Below, piece after piece: positions 1-6,062 of a DNA stretch of 7,723 bases. Positions within the stretch are counted from its first letter, which is position 1. Each line of letters opens with the position of its first letter. The position numbers and the translations under genes are program-made. The notes below the pieces were generated by a model that did no database searches, was not told the DNA's origin, and was given only the letters and a program-made list of their open reading frames with translations. Origin of the DNA: Cyanobacteria bacterium UBA11372. GTDB lineage: Bacteria > Cyanobacteriota > Cyanobacteriia > Cyanobacteriales > Aerosakkonemataceae. The stretch is from NCBI GenBank assembly GCA_003486675.1, contig DNGG01000006.1:421-8143 (forward strand). The letters are read 5' to 3'.

Positions 1-3000
1 AGCGAGAAGCCGTTGATCGATGCGGCACTGATGGCTGGCGCCCAAATCAATCAAGCAGGCGGCGTTCTTGGTCAACTCATCGAACCCGTTGTCCTGGATG
101 GCAGATCCAACCCAGCAGAGTTTGAACGCCAAGCCAGAAGGCTGCTGCAAGTCGAACGAGTCGCCACCGTCTTCGGCTGTTGGACTTCCGCTAGCCGTAA
201 AGCCGTCAAACCCGTATTTGAAGAATGCAACGGACTGCTGTGGTATCCCCTACAGTATGAAGGACTCGAAAGTTCTCCCAACATCTTCTATACCGGGTCT
301 TGTCCCAATCAACAAGTCGAACCAGCGGTGACTTGGCTGGGAGAAAATAAAGGTAAGCGCTTTTATCTAGTCGGTTCCGATTATGTATTTCCCCGCACGG
401 CGAACAAACTAATCGCAGCGCAACTGAAACAACTTGGCTGTCAAGTCTTGGGGGAAGAATACGTAGATCTGGGGGAAACTAATTTTACCGACATAATTGC
501 CCGCATTCGCCACCTAAGCCCCGATGTTGTCTTTAATACCCTCAACGGCGATAGCAACCAATATTTTTATCGCCAGTACCGAGAAGCAGGCATCAGAGCC
601 GATGAAATTCCCATCATGGCTGTCAGCGTAGCAGAAGCAGAATTACAGGGAATTGCAGATGCAGCAGTTGGTCACTACGCGAGTTGGAGTTACTTTCAAA
701 GTATCGATACACCGGAAAATAACAGATTTGTCGAGAATTTTCGTTCCCGGTACGGCGCTCTTCGCGTCACCTCCGATCCGATTGAGGCGGCTTATAGCCA
801 AGTTTACCTGTGGAAACAAGCTGTAGAAGCAGCCCAGTCGTTTGAGGTGGATCGGGTGCGGGTAGCAGCCTACGGTCAAAGTTTTGCCGCTCCGGGGGGA
901 TTAATTAAAATAGAACCGAATCAGCACGTTTGGAAGCAATGCCGCATCGGCAAGATTTTACCAAACGGACAATTTGAGATTGTTTATAGCAGCGATAGAG
1001 CGATCAAACCCCTGCCTTGGATGGGAGTAGAAGAGTTAAATTTTGCTAAATCAGAATTGGCGATTAGCTTGCTAGCTGAGGTGAGCCAAGGAATTCAGCA
1101 AAATTGGCTAACCGAGCAACATTCCCGCGAATTGCAGCAGGTAGAAGCAGAGTTGCGGGAGAGCGCGACGAAGCTACGCAACCATAACTTAGTTTTGACC
1201 CAATTAGCCAAAAGTCCAACCTTGCATCAGGGAGATTTAAAAGCAGCTTTAACAGAAATTACCGAAGCCAGCGCCGATAATATTGGCGTCGAAAGAGCTA
1301 GCGTGTGGTTGTTGGATGAAACGGGGAATAAAATTAAGTGCCTTGATTTATTTGAGAAAAGTGCCAACCAACACAGCGAAGGTTTTGAACTAGCAGCAGC
1401 AGACTATCCGGCGTATTTTCAAGCTTTACAGCAAGACGAAGCGATCGCAGCAGACGATGCCCGCATCGATCAGAGAACCTTGGAATTTGCCCCATCTTAC
1501 TTGATTCCCTTGGGCATCGTCTCGATGTTGGATATCCCCATCAGATTAAGGGGACAAACAGCGGGTGTGATCTGTTTGGAACATATCGGATCTCCCCATC
1601 ATTGGACAGCAGAAGACCAAAATTTTGCCCGCAGTCTCGCCGATCTGGTATCTTTAGCAATGGAAGCCACCGAACGCAAACAAGCCGAAGCCGCATTGCG
1701 TCAAAGTGAAGAACGCTGGCAACTAATTGTACGCGCTACGGGGGAAGGCATCTATGACTGGAATATTATCGCCGGGGAAGCATTTACTTCGCCTCGTTTA
1801 ACCGAAATACTCGGTTACGCAGAAGGGGAAATTGTCACCACTTACGAGACTTGGTACGATTCGCTGCATCCAGAAGATCTTGATGCCACAGTCGCCAAGC
1901 TGCAAGCGCATCTAAGGCGAAAAACGCCGCAATACATCGCCGAATATCGCCAGCGTTGCAAAGATGGCAGTTACAAGTGGATTTTGGCGCGGGGAGAAGC
2001 GCAATGGGATGAAACTGGCAAACCCGTGCGGATGGTGGGGTCACATCAGGATATCAGCGATCGCAAGCAAACCGAAGCGCAAAACCAACTGGTGTTAAAT
2101 CTGACACAAGCAATTAACGCGGCTCCAGATTTTGATACCGCACTGGAAGTAACTTTGCAGCGGATATGCGAAACTACAGCTTGGAAATATGGCGAAGCTT
2201 GGGAAGCCACCGCCGATGGCTCGGCACTGCAAAGCAGCCGTTGTTGGATCGATCGATCCAAGGTAATTGATCCGACAGTGGCAGATGCGATCGCGCGATT
2301 GAGAGACTACAGCGCCCTTCTCAACATCCTCCCAGGGGAAGGCATACCGGGACAAGTTTGGTTAAACCAACAATCCCAATGGTTTGCAGATTTAACCGCA
2401 GTTAAAGATACTTTCTCAAGATGGGAACTGGTAAAAGCAGCCAGCTTCAAAGCCGGATTTGGCGTCCCCATCTTGGCAACAGGCGACTGGGGATTGGAAA
2501 CAGGAAACTGGAGCAGAGGAGCCGGGAAGCAATTACCAATTACCAATTACCAATTACCAATTATCCAATCACCAGTATTAGCCGTGCTGGTATTTTTCAC
2601 CCTCGAATCTAGTGTAGAAGATCGGCAATTGGGCGAGTTAGTCAGCGCCGTTGTTGCACAGTTGGGAGCAGTATTGCAACAGAAGAAAGTGCAAACAGAA
2701 ATGAAGGCTCTGTTTGCTGCCATGACAGATGTGGTAACAGTTCGGGACTTTTCCGGAAAGTGTCTCAATGTGATTTCAACCAATACGACGAATTTATATA
2801 AACCGCCAGCAGAGATGATTGGCAGAAAACTGTGCGACGACTTGCCGCCCCAACAAGCAGATCTGATTCTTCAGAGTATCAAAAAGGCATTGATCGGTCA
2901 ACAAACCGTAGAAATTGAATATTGCTTGCCGATTCAAGGAAAAGAGGTTTGGCTAGCAGAAACGATTTCACCCCTTTCCGAGCAAACCGCGATTTTGGTG

Positions 3001-4071
3001 GCGCGGGATATCAGCGATCGCGTATCCGCCGATGCAGCGCTCCGCCAAAAAAATGACGAATTAACCACCGCGCTCCAACAACTTAAAACCGCCCAAGAAG
3101 AACTAATTCACTCGGAAAAAATGGCGGCTTTGGGACAACTCGTTGCTGGCATAGCCCATGAAATTAATACACCCCTGGGAGCAATTCGTTCTTCCGTCAG
3201 AAACATTGACGAATTTTTCGGAAAAACTCTGGAAAAATTACCCGAATTTTTCCAACAAATATCCTCAAAACGTCAGGCAGATATTTTGGCTTTAATCCAA
3301 ATTTCAAATCAAGAAAACAACTTGTCAACTAAAGAAAAGCGCCAATTAAAACGTCGCTTGCGACAGCAACTTGAATCCGAGGAAATTGCCAATGCCGACT
3401 TCATTGCCGATACCTTAGCAGATCTTGGTATTTTCGATAATGTCGAACAATTTTTACCTTTATTGAAAGCTCCTGATGGCGAAAATATTTTAGAAATCGC
3501 CTATAAACTCGCCTGCGTCAAATCCAGTACCCAAATCATCAACACCGCTATAGAACGGGCTTCTAGAATCGTGTTTGCTTTAAAAACCTATGCCCGTTAC
3601 GATTATTCAGGTGCAATGGTTCAGACACAGGTAACCGCAGGAATTGAAACCGTTTTAACTCTGTATCATAATCAACTAAAACAGGGAGTTGAAGTGATTC
3701 GCAACTACGGCGAAATTCCTGAGATATTCTGCAATCCAGACGAACTAAATCAAGTTTGGACAAATCTGATTCATAATGCCATCCAAGCAATGGAAAATCG
3801 AGGCACTTTAACGATTGATGTCATTCAGGAAACCCCTCTGATAAAAATTGGCATCACCGATAGTGGTAAGGGAATCCCCAGCGAGGTGATGCCGAAAATA
3901 TTTGAGCCATTTTTTACGACTAAACCTCCAGGAGAAGGCAGCGGTATGGGACTAAATATTGCCAAAAAAATTGTTGAAAAACATCAGGGACAAATTACGG
4001 TAGCAAGCCAACCAGGACATACTAAATTTACCATTTATTTGCCGATTGTAAATCAACAGCGATCGCGCTAA
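1..4071 (+). CDS. Multidomain sensor histidine kinase with an N-terminal UrtA-like ligand-binding domain (5'-partial)
   Basis: The frame is open to base 1, so the true N-terminus lies outside; residues are counted from the TTG at 13. Residues 1-336 form a urea/amide-type binding fold close to UrtA: FGCWTSASRK (54-63), YPLQYEG (78-84), LVGSDYVFPRTAN (119-131), FNTLNGDSN (174-182). A helical linker (340-400) leads to GAF1 (about 405-553), PAS1 (about 566-683, ending in HQDISDRK), GAF2 (about 697-890), PAS2 (about 897-1003, ending in ARDISDR) and the kinase. The H-box is GIAHEINTPLG with His1049. A long helical stretch follows, then the N-box (Asn1255), the G1 box DSGKGI (Asp1283) and the G2 box GSGMGL. 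All kinase boxes look intact. There is no receiver domain, so the phosphate must go to a separate regulator. No membrane-spanning segment is visible between sensor and kinase, so the visible part looks soluble. Residues 825-853, inside GAF2, come from a repeat insertion. The gene ends with tandem stops TAA TAG. The urea/amide ligand is inferred from family resemblance only. Confidence 0.9.
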   Translation, partial: SEKPLIDAALMAGAQINQAGGVLGQLIEPVVLDGRSNPAEFERQARRLLQVERVATVFGCWTSASRKAVKPVFEECNGLLWYPLQYEGLESSPNIFYTGSCPNQQVEPAVTWLGENKGKRFYLVGSDYVFPRTANKLIAAQLKQLGCQVLGEEYVDLGETNFTDIIARIRHLSPDVVFNTLNGDSNQYFYRQYREAGIRADEIPIMAVSVAEAELQGIADAAVGHYASWSYFQSIDTPENNRFVENFRSRYGALRVTSDPIEAAYSQVYLWKQAVEAAQSFEVDRVRVAAYGQSFAAPGGLIKIEPNQHVWKQCRIGKILPNGQFEIVYSSDRAIKPLPWMGVEELNFAKSELAISLLAEVSQGIQQNWLTEQHSRELQQVEAELRESATKLRNHNLVLTQLAKSPTLHQGDLKAALTEITEASADNIGVERASVWLLDETGNKIKCLDLFEKSANQHSEGFELAAADYPAYFQALQQDEAIAADDARIDQRTLEFAPSYLIPLGIVSMLDIPIRLRGQTAGVICLEHIGSPHHWTAEDQNFARSLADLVSLAMEATERKQAEAALRQSEERWQLIVRATGEGIYDWNIIAGEAFTSPRLTEILGYAEGEIVTTYETWYDSLHPEDLDATVAKLQAHLRRKTPQYIAEYRQRCKDGSYKWILARGEAQWDETGKPVRMVGSHQDISDRKQTEAQNQLVLNLTQAINAAPDFDTALEVTLQRICETTAWKYGEAWEATADGSALQSSRCWIDRSKVIDPTVADAIARLRDYSALLNILPGEGIPGQVWLNQQSQWFADLTAVKDTFSRWELVKAASFKAGFGVPILATGDWGLETGNWSRGAGKQLPITNYQLPIIQSPVLAVLVFFTLESSVEDRQLGELVSAVVAQLGAVLQQKKVQTEMKALFAAMTDVVTVRDFSGKCLNVISTNTTNLYKPPAEMIGRKLCDDLPPQQADLILQSIKKALIGQQTVEIEYCLPIQGKEVWLAETISPLSEQTAILVARDISDRVSADAALRQKNDELTTALQQLKTAQEELIHSEKMAALGQLVAGIAHEINTPLGAIRSSVRNIDEFFGKTLEKLPEFFQQISSKRQADILALIQISNQENNLSTKEKRQLKRRLRQQLESEEIANADFIADTLADLGIFDNVEQFLPLLKAPDGENILEIAYKLACVKSSTQIINTAIERASRIVFALKTYARYDYSGAMVQTQVTAGIETVLTLYHNQLKQGVEVIRNYGEIPEIFCNPDELNQVWTNLIHNAIQAMENRGTLTIDVIQETPLIKIGITDSGKGIPSEVMPKIFEPFFTTKPPGEGSGMGLNIAKKIVEKHQGQITVASQPGHTKFTIYLPIVNQQRSR
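2475..2576. repeat. Repeat element inserted in frame inside a GAF-domain coding sequence
   Basis: The block is bounded by an inverted repeat, ACTGGGGATTGG at 2476-2487 and CCAATCACCAGT at 2565-2576, matching at 11 of 12 positions. Between the arms is a heptamer array of AATTACC. Such heptamers resemble the short tandemly repeated repetitive (STRR) sequences of filamentous cyanobacteria, which are usually intergenic. Here the block adds about 29 residues (D825-S853, containing NYQLPI) between GVPILATG and PVLAVLVFF. In ordinary GAF domains these two flanks would be nearly adjacent. The reading frame is kept throughout. Confidence 0.8.
2530..2563. repeat. Heptamer tandem repeat AATTACC
   Basis: Four perfect AATTACC units occupy 2531-2558 and period 7 holds from 2530 to 2563. 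A seven-base unit shifts codon phase by one base per copy, so the repeat encodes a 7-residue peptide every three units. Gain or loss of one unit would break the reading frame. Confidence 0.9.
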
Positions 4072-4073
4072 TA

Positions 4074-4090
4074 GTTGGGGATTTACCAAC
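4074..4090. other. Small hairpin between convergent genes
   Basis: GTTGG (4074-4078) pairs with CCAAC (4086-4090) around a 7-nt loop, in the 29-bp gap between the kinase stop and the HetP-like stop. It could help end transcription from either side. However, the plus strand has an A-run after the stem and the minus strand has its T-run before the stem, so it is not a standard intrinsic terminator. Confidence 0.3.
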
Positions 4091-4100
4091 AAAAAATCAA

Positions 4101-4436
4101 TTAAAATTCAGCGATAAAAAATAAATCGTCAAAATCGAAGTAGCTGAAGCCACCTTTGGCGGCAGTACATAACTTGTCGCTCTCATCTAGATAGTCCAGA
4201 TCCTCAATTCTGGTTCTATGTTTGCTGGGTTGACAACCAGTGCGGTTTTCTTTAATCAACCGATTGCAAGTACGGTAGGGGAGGTAGTTTAGGGGATTGT
4301 ACCCAACAAAGCGCAAAATTAAAAAACAAGCCCAAGAATACTTGCCCGCCAGTATAGCTTCCAGCACCTGCTCTAATTGCTCCTTGGTGAGCAGACTGTT
4401 GAGTTGATTGCGAGAATTAAGAGTGCGATCGCTCAT
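4101..4436 (-). CDS. HetP-family protein (heterocyst-commitment family)
   Basis: The product is 111 residues. Residues 18-64 carry the family core: EQVLEAILAGKYSWACF, then LRFVGYNPLNYLPYRT and NRLIKEN. This closely resembles Nostoc HetP and its paralogues. A second family patch, RIEDLDYL (76-83) and a Gly-Gly (95-96), follows a short basic linker. In heterocyst formers HetP acts downstream of HetR in commitment to heterocyst development. Homologues also occur in filaments without heterocysts, where their role is not clear to me. The ATG at 4436 is supported by GGAGGA (plus-strand 4441-4446), four bases upstream. The second to fourth codons contain a HIP1 site. The tail is short and rich in Phe and Asp (FSYFDFDDLFF), unlike the tails I remember. 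No helix-turn-helix or catalytic motif is visible. The gene stands alone, with a long upstream gap and convergent to the kinase. Confidence 0.85.
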   Translation of the reverse strand: MSDRTLNSRNQLNSLLTKEQLEQVLEAILAGKYSWACFLILRFVGYNPLNYLPYRTCNRLIKENRTGCQPSKHRTRIEDLDYLDESDKLCTAAKGGFSYFDFDDLFFIAEF

Positions 4437-4536
4437 TGTTTCCTCCAGAAATTTTACATTCTAATCGCTGTTACTTTCTCCAGTCTGGCTAGTCGGTAAA
4501 TCTAGCCCTTCTCTTGCCAACTTGTGCATCCACCCA

Positions 4537-4558
4537 GGTTGTCTGTGACTTGACAACC
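4537..4558. repeat. Inverted repeat upstream of the HetP-family gene
   Basis: GGTTGTC (4537-4543) and GACAACC (4552-4558) are perfect inverted copies around an 8-nt spacer, about 100 bp upstream of the HetP-family start codon. It could be an operator or a leader hairpin. A similar GGTTGACAACC motif lies inside the gene near 4229, so chance or a dispersed motif is also possible. Confidence 0.4.
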
Positions 4559-4654
4559 GTGTTATTACTATGGTTGCTTCATTATTCTTACTTAAATTCC
4601 GCATCTAGTCTGTAAAATTTTGACCAAGATTTCCCAGTTTTATGAAGATTCTGT

Positions 4655-4732
4655 TTTTTCTACCTTTCCTACCTGTCCTATTTGTTTACAAAACTAAATA
4701 CCTAGGTTTCCTAGTTTTCCTACTTTTCCTAC
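4655..4732. repeat. Two blocks of degenerate nonamer repeats, consensus TTTTCCTAC
   Basis: Three units lie at 4655-4681 (TTTTTCTAC, CTTTCCTAC, CTGTCCTAT). Three more lie at 4706-4732 (GTTTCCTAG, TTTTCCTAC, TTTTCCTAC). The 24-nt spacer contains CCTAGG, and CTAGG at 4702-4706 can pair with CCTAG at 4710-4714. This resembles cyanobacterial short tandem repeats; no function is evident. Confidence 0.7.
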
Positions 4733-4841
4733 CAAAGCCGCATGTCAAACAATCGTACTAATACCAAGAAGAGCTGACAGTTGGTGCAGCATTTTTAAAG
4801 GTGGGATGAAGCTGGGAAATATACTGAAGCGGGCAAATAAT

Positions 4842-4866
4842 TCCCCCTTGTCCCCCTTGTTTCCCC
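4842..4866. repeat. Tandem nonamer TCCCCCTTG, two copies plus a partial
   Basis: TCCCCCTTG occurs at 4842-4850 and 4851-4859, followed by a degenerate partial unit to 4866. It is a second pyrimidine-rich nonamer family in the same intergenic stretch. On the moaC strand it lies in the 3' untranslated region. Confidence 0.7.
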
Positions 4867-4873
4867 AGCTCCT

Positions 4874-4898
4874 GGGGCGGACACGGGGGCACCGCCCT
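4874..4898. repeat. GC-rich palindrome downstream of moaC
   Basis: GGGCGG (4875-4880) pairs with CCGCCC (4892-4897), with a flanking G-T pair, around an 11-nt loop. It lies 25 bases past the moaC stop. No T-run follows on the minus strand, so it is more like a REP-type palindrome or an mRNA 3'-end stabiliser than a standard terminator. Confidence 0.45.
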
Positions 4899-4922
4899 CT
4901 ACTCAGAGGCTGCCTTTCCGAT

Positions 4923-5420
4923 TCAAATAGCGCGATAATCCCCTGATTTGCCGCCGGTTTTGCTCACCAAGCGAATTGCTTCGATCTGCATCGACTTTTC
5001 CAAAGCTTTCGCCATATCGTAAAGCGTCAGCGCCGCTACCGCAACCGCCGTCAGCGCTTCCATCTCCACCCCCGTTTCGGCCTTGGTTTTAACTTCGACC
5101 AAAATTTGATACCCCGGCAATTGGGAATCTGGCGTTATCTGCACTTCAACCTTTTTCAAGGGCAAGGGATGGCACAGGGGAATTAACTGGGATGTCTGTT
5201 TAGCCGCCATAATACCAGCTAACCTTGCCGTTCCCAGAACATCCCCTTTGGGGGCATTCCCCGCTTCAATTGCCGCCAAGGTTTCCGGCAACATCCGCAC
5301 CTGACCTGCTGCGACGGCAATCCGCACCGTGGGCTGTTTGGCTGAAACGTCCACCATGCGAGCTTCGCCGCTTGAGTCTAGGTGGGTTAAGGAAGAATTT
5401 TCGGAAAAATTTTGCATCAT
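4923..5420 (-). CDS. moaC: Cyclic pyranopterin monophosphate synthase MoaC
   Basis: MoaC turns the 3',8-cyclo-GTP made by MoaA into cyclic pyranopterin monophosphate, the first stable intermediate of molybdenum cofactor synthesis, in the cytoplasm. The 165-residue length is normal for the family. Signature pieces in order are LTHLDSSGEARMVDVS (11-26), KGDVLGTARLAGIMAAKQTS (58-77), LIPLCHPLPL (79-88), ETGVEMEALTAVAVAAL (115-131) and KTGGKSGDYR (154-163). Expected active-site residues are present: Lys58, His84, Asp135, Lys138 and Lys154, at a constant offset of seven from the E. coli numbering I recall. The start is ATG at 5420 with a second ATG directly after it; no clear Shine-Dalgarno supports either. 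No other moa gene adjoins it. The gene diverges from tRNA-Arg with only 34 bp between, so its promoter must overlap the tRNA gene. Confidence 0.97.
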   Translation of the reverse strand: MMQNFSENSSLTHLDSSGEARMVDVSAKQPTVRIAVAAGQVRMLPETLAAIEAGNAPKGDVLGTARLAGIMAAKQTSQLIPLCHPLPLKKVEVQITPDSQLPGYQILVEVKTKAETGVEMEALTAVAVAALTLYDMAKALEKSMQIEAIRLVSKTGGKSGDYRAI

Positions 5421-5441
5421 TCAGAAAAGGTGTGTTATGAT
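5412..5441 (+). promoter_or_regulatory. Likely sigma70-type promoter of tRNA-Arg
   Basis: TATGAT at 5436-5441 matches the -10 consensus at five of six positions and ends 13 bases before the tRNA. A weak -35, TTGCAT, lies at 5412-5417 with an 18-bp spacer. The -35 element falls on the two start codons of moaC on the other strand. The -10 element is convincing; the -35 is weak. Confidence 0.5.
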
Positions 5442-5454
5442 GAATTTCTGGCAA

Positions 5455-5528
5455 GGGCTTGTAGCTTAGTGGATTAGAGCGTGTGGCTACGGACCACAAG
5501 GTCGGGGGTTCGAGTCCCTCCAAGCCCG
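5455..5528 (+). tRNA. tRNA-Arg (anticodon ACG)
   Basis: A full cloverleaf can be drawn. The acceptor stem is GGGCTTG (5455-5461) with CAAGCCC (5521-5527). The D stem is GCTT/GAGC. The anticodon stem is TGTGG/CCACA (5482-5486, 5494-5498), with the loop CTACGGA giving anticodon ACG at 5489-5491. The variable loop has five bases and the T arm is GGGGG-TTCGAGT-CCCTC with one G-T pair. The discriminator base is G5528. CCA is not encoded. With A34 edited to inosine by TadA, it would read CGU, CGC and CGA. Confidence 0.97.
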
Positions 5529-5536
5529 TCCCAATA

Positions 5537-5573
5537 ATTTTAGATGGCAGATTGGCTCTGACACATCTAAAAT
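5537..5573. other. Perfect 10-bp hairpin just after tRNA-Arg
   Basis: ATTTTAGATG (5537-5546) and CATCTAAAAT (5564-5573) are perfect inverted copies. Inside, CAGA (5548-5551) can pair with TCTG (5557-5560), closing a TTGGC loop. It begins eight bases after the tRNA. It may aid 3' processing or termination of the tRNA transcript, but no T-run follows. Confidence 0.5.
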
Positions 5574-5860
5574 AAACAACCTTCTATATCATATTGATCT
5601 CAAACACAACCATAAAAGCACTTTTTTGGCTGAATCAAGCGATTACAACTGTTTTGTGCCCAAAATTGATGGCAAAGATTTAGGGAGTGGATTAAAGTAT
5701 AGTAAAAAGGGATTGATAACGATTAATTAGGTTGATAGTTGATTCCCAGGTAGAGCTAGAATAAATAATGAATTTATTGCCTAAACTTATCTATACTTCC
5801 GTATTTTAGGTAAGTTTCAAGGTGACAAAGCTTCAGAAGTTGATTCTTGCTGAAGCTTAG
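5574..5860. other. AT-rich stretch without genes, with hairpins
   Basis: All frames are interrupted by frequent stops and I see no protein resemblance. Notable structures are AATAAAT/ATTTATT (5760-5766, 5772-5778), AAACTTA/TAAGTTT (5783-5789, 5811-5817) and the strong hairpin at 5828-5858. It may hold remains of the left part of the decayed insertion element to its right. I did not find the missing gun4 N-terminal coding sequence here. Confidence 0.5.
5828..5858. repeat. Strong hairpin, possible insertion-element end or terminator-like structure
   Basis: AAGCTTCAG (5828-5836) and CTGAAGCTT (5850-5858) pair perfectly. AAG/CTT (5837-5839, 5846-5848) extends the stem around the loop TTGATT, with one bulged G. 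Subterminal hairpins mark the ends of IS200/IS605 elements, so this could be a left-end remnant. That reading is tentative. Confidence 0.4.
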
Positions 5861-5872
5861 ATATACTTAATT

Positions 5873-5971
5873 ATGTACGGTTGGCAAGACCTGCACTTAA
5901 CGCCTGTGGACAAGAAGGAGCCGACTCCCTTGGTTGAAGCAGGAAGCAGACCCTCTAGAAGTTGTTTCTAG
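5873..5971 (+). pseudogene. tnpB: Remnant of an IS200/IS605-type TnpB C-terminus
   Basis: A 32-codon frame opens with ATG at 5873 and stops with TAG at 5969-5971; the frame is closed upstream by TAG at 5858-5860. The peptide contains LTPVDKKEPTPLVEAGSR. This resembles the disordered tail I associate with cyanobacterial TnpB (RNA-guided nuclease of IS200/IS605 elements): a TPV(D/E) patch, then LVEAGS. None of the catalytic RuvC or zinc-finger part is present, so it cannot be active. The hairpin and TTCAC right-end-like sequence immediately downstream support the reading. It could instead be a chance small frame. Confidence 0.5.
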
Positions 5972-6062
5972 TTGAATGGTGCGACTTTGATCGGTTTAGC
6001 CAAGTTCTGTATAGCACAGGAAGCCCCCACCATACCCAAAAGGTTGGTGGTGCGTAATTCAC
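5955..6062 (+). mobile_element. Likely right end of a decayed IS200/IS605-type element (omega-RNA 3' region)
   Basis: After the TnpB-like tail come two hairpins. The first is CTAGAA/TTCTAG (5955-5960, 5966-5971), which overlaps the stop codon. The second follows GGAAGCCC: CCACC (6027-6031) pairs with GGTGG (6046-6050), and A6032 pairs with T6045. After a bulged T6033, ACC (6034-6036) pairs with GGT (6042-6044). The sequence then ends GTAATTCAC at 6062. A GGAAGCCCC-rich hairpin followed by TTCAC is the arrangement I recall at right ends of cyanobacterial TnpB elements, where the omega RNA ends and the guide begins. The outer stem has decayed: the C-run lacks a full G-run partner. Confidence 0.5.

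Larger units (their letters stand above)
4437..4922. other. Gene-free intergenic stretch with repeats
   Basis: I see no credible reading frame on either strand. The stretch should contain the promoter and leader of the minus-strand HetP-family gene and the 3' end of the moaC transcript. It holds a 7-bp inverted repeat, two blocks of TTTTCCTAC-like nonamers, two TCCCCCTTG nonamers and a GC-rich hairpin, each listed separately. I could not pick a convincing -35/-10 pair for the HetP-family gene. Confidence 0.6.

Noticed and set aside
2421..2612. Plus-strand frame of 63 codons across the heptamer repeat
   Set aside because: It is a second frame of the kinase gene. Its repetitive peptide only reflects the period-7 DNA repeat.
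4655..4732. Possible CRISPR-like array
   Set aside because: The units are 9 bp with no regular unique spacers, so this is a simple tandem repeat.
5266..5523. Minus-strand frame of 85 codons beginning in the tRNA gene
   Set aside because: It runs antisense through tRNA-Arg and through moaC in another frame. Its first residues are the typical false translation of a tRNA complement.
5455..5528. Possible attachment site for an integrated element at the tRNA 3' end
   Set aside because: I found no second copy of the tRNA 3' end downstream and no integrase gene.
5610..5630. AAAAGCACTTTTTT as an intrinsic terminator
   Set aside because: The stem would have only A-T pairs or a loop too small to form, so it is not credible.
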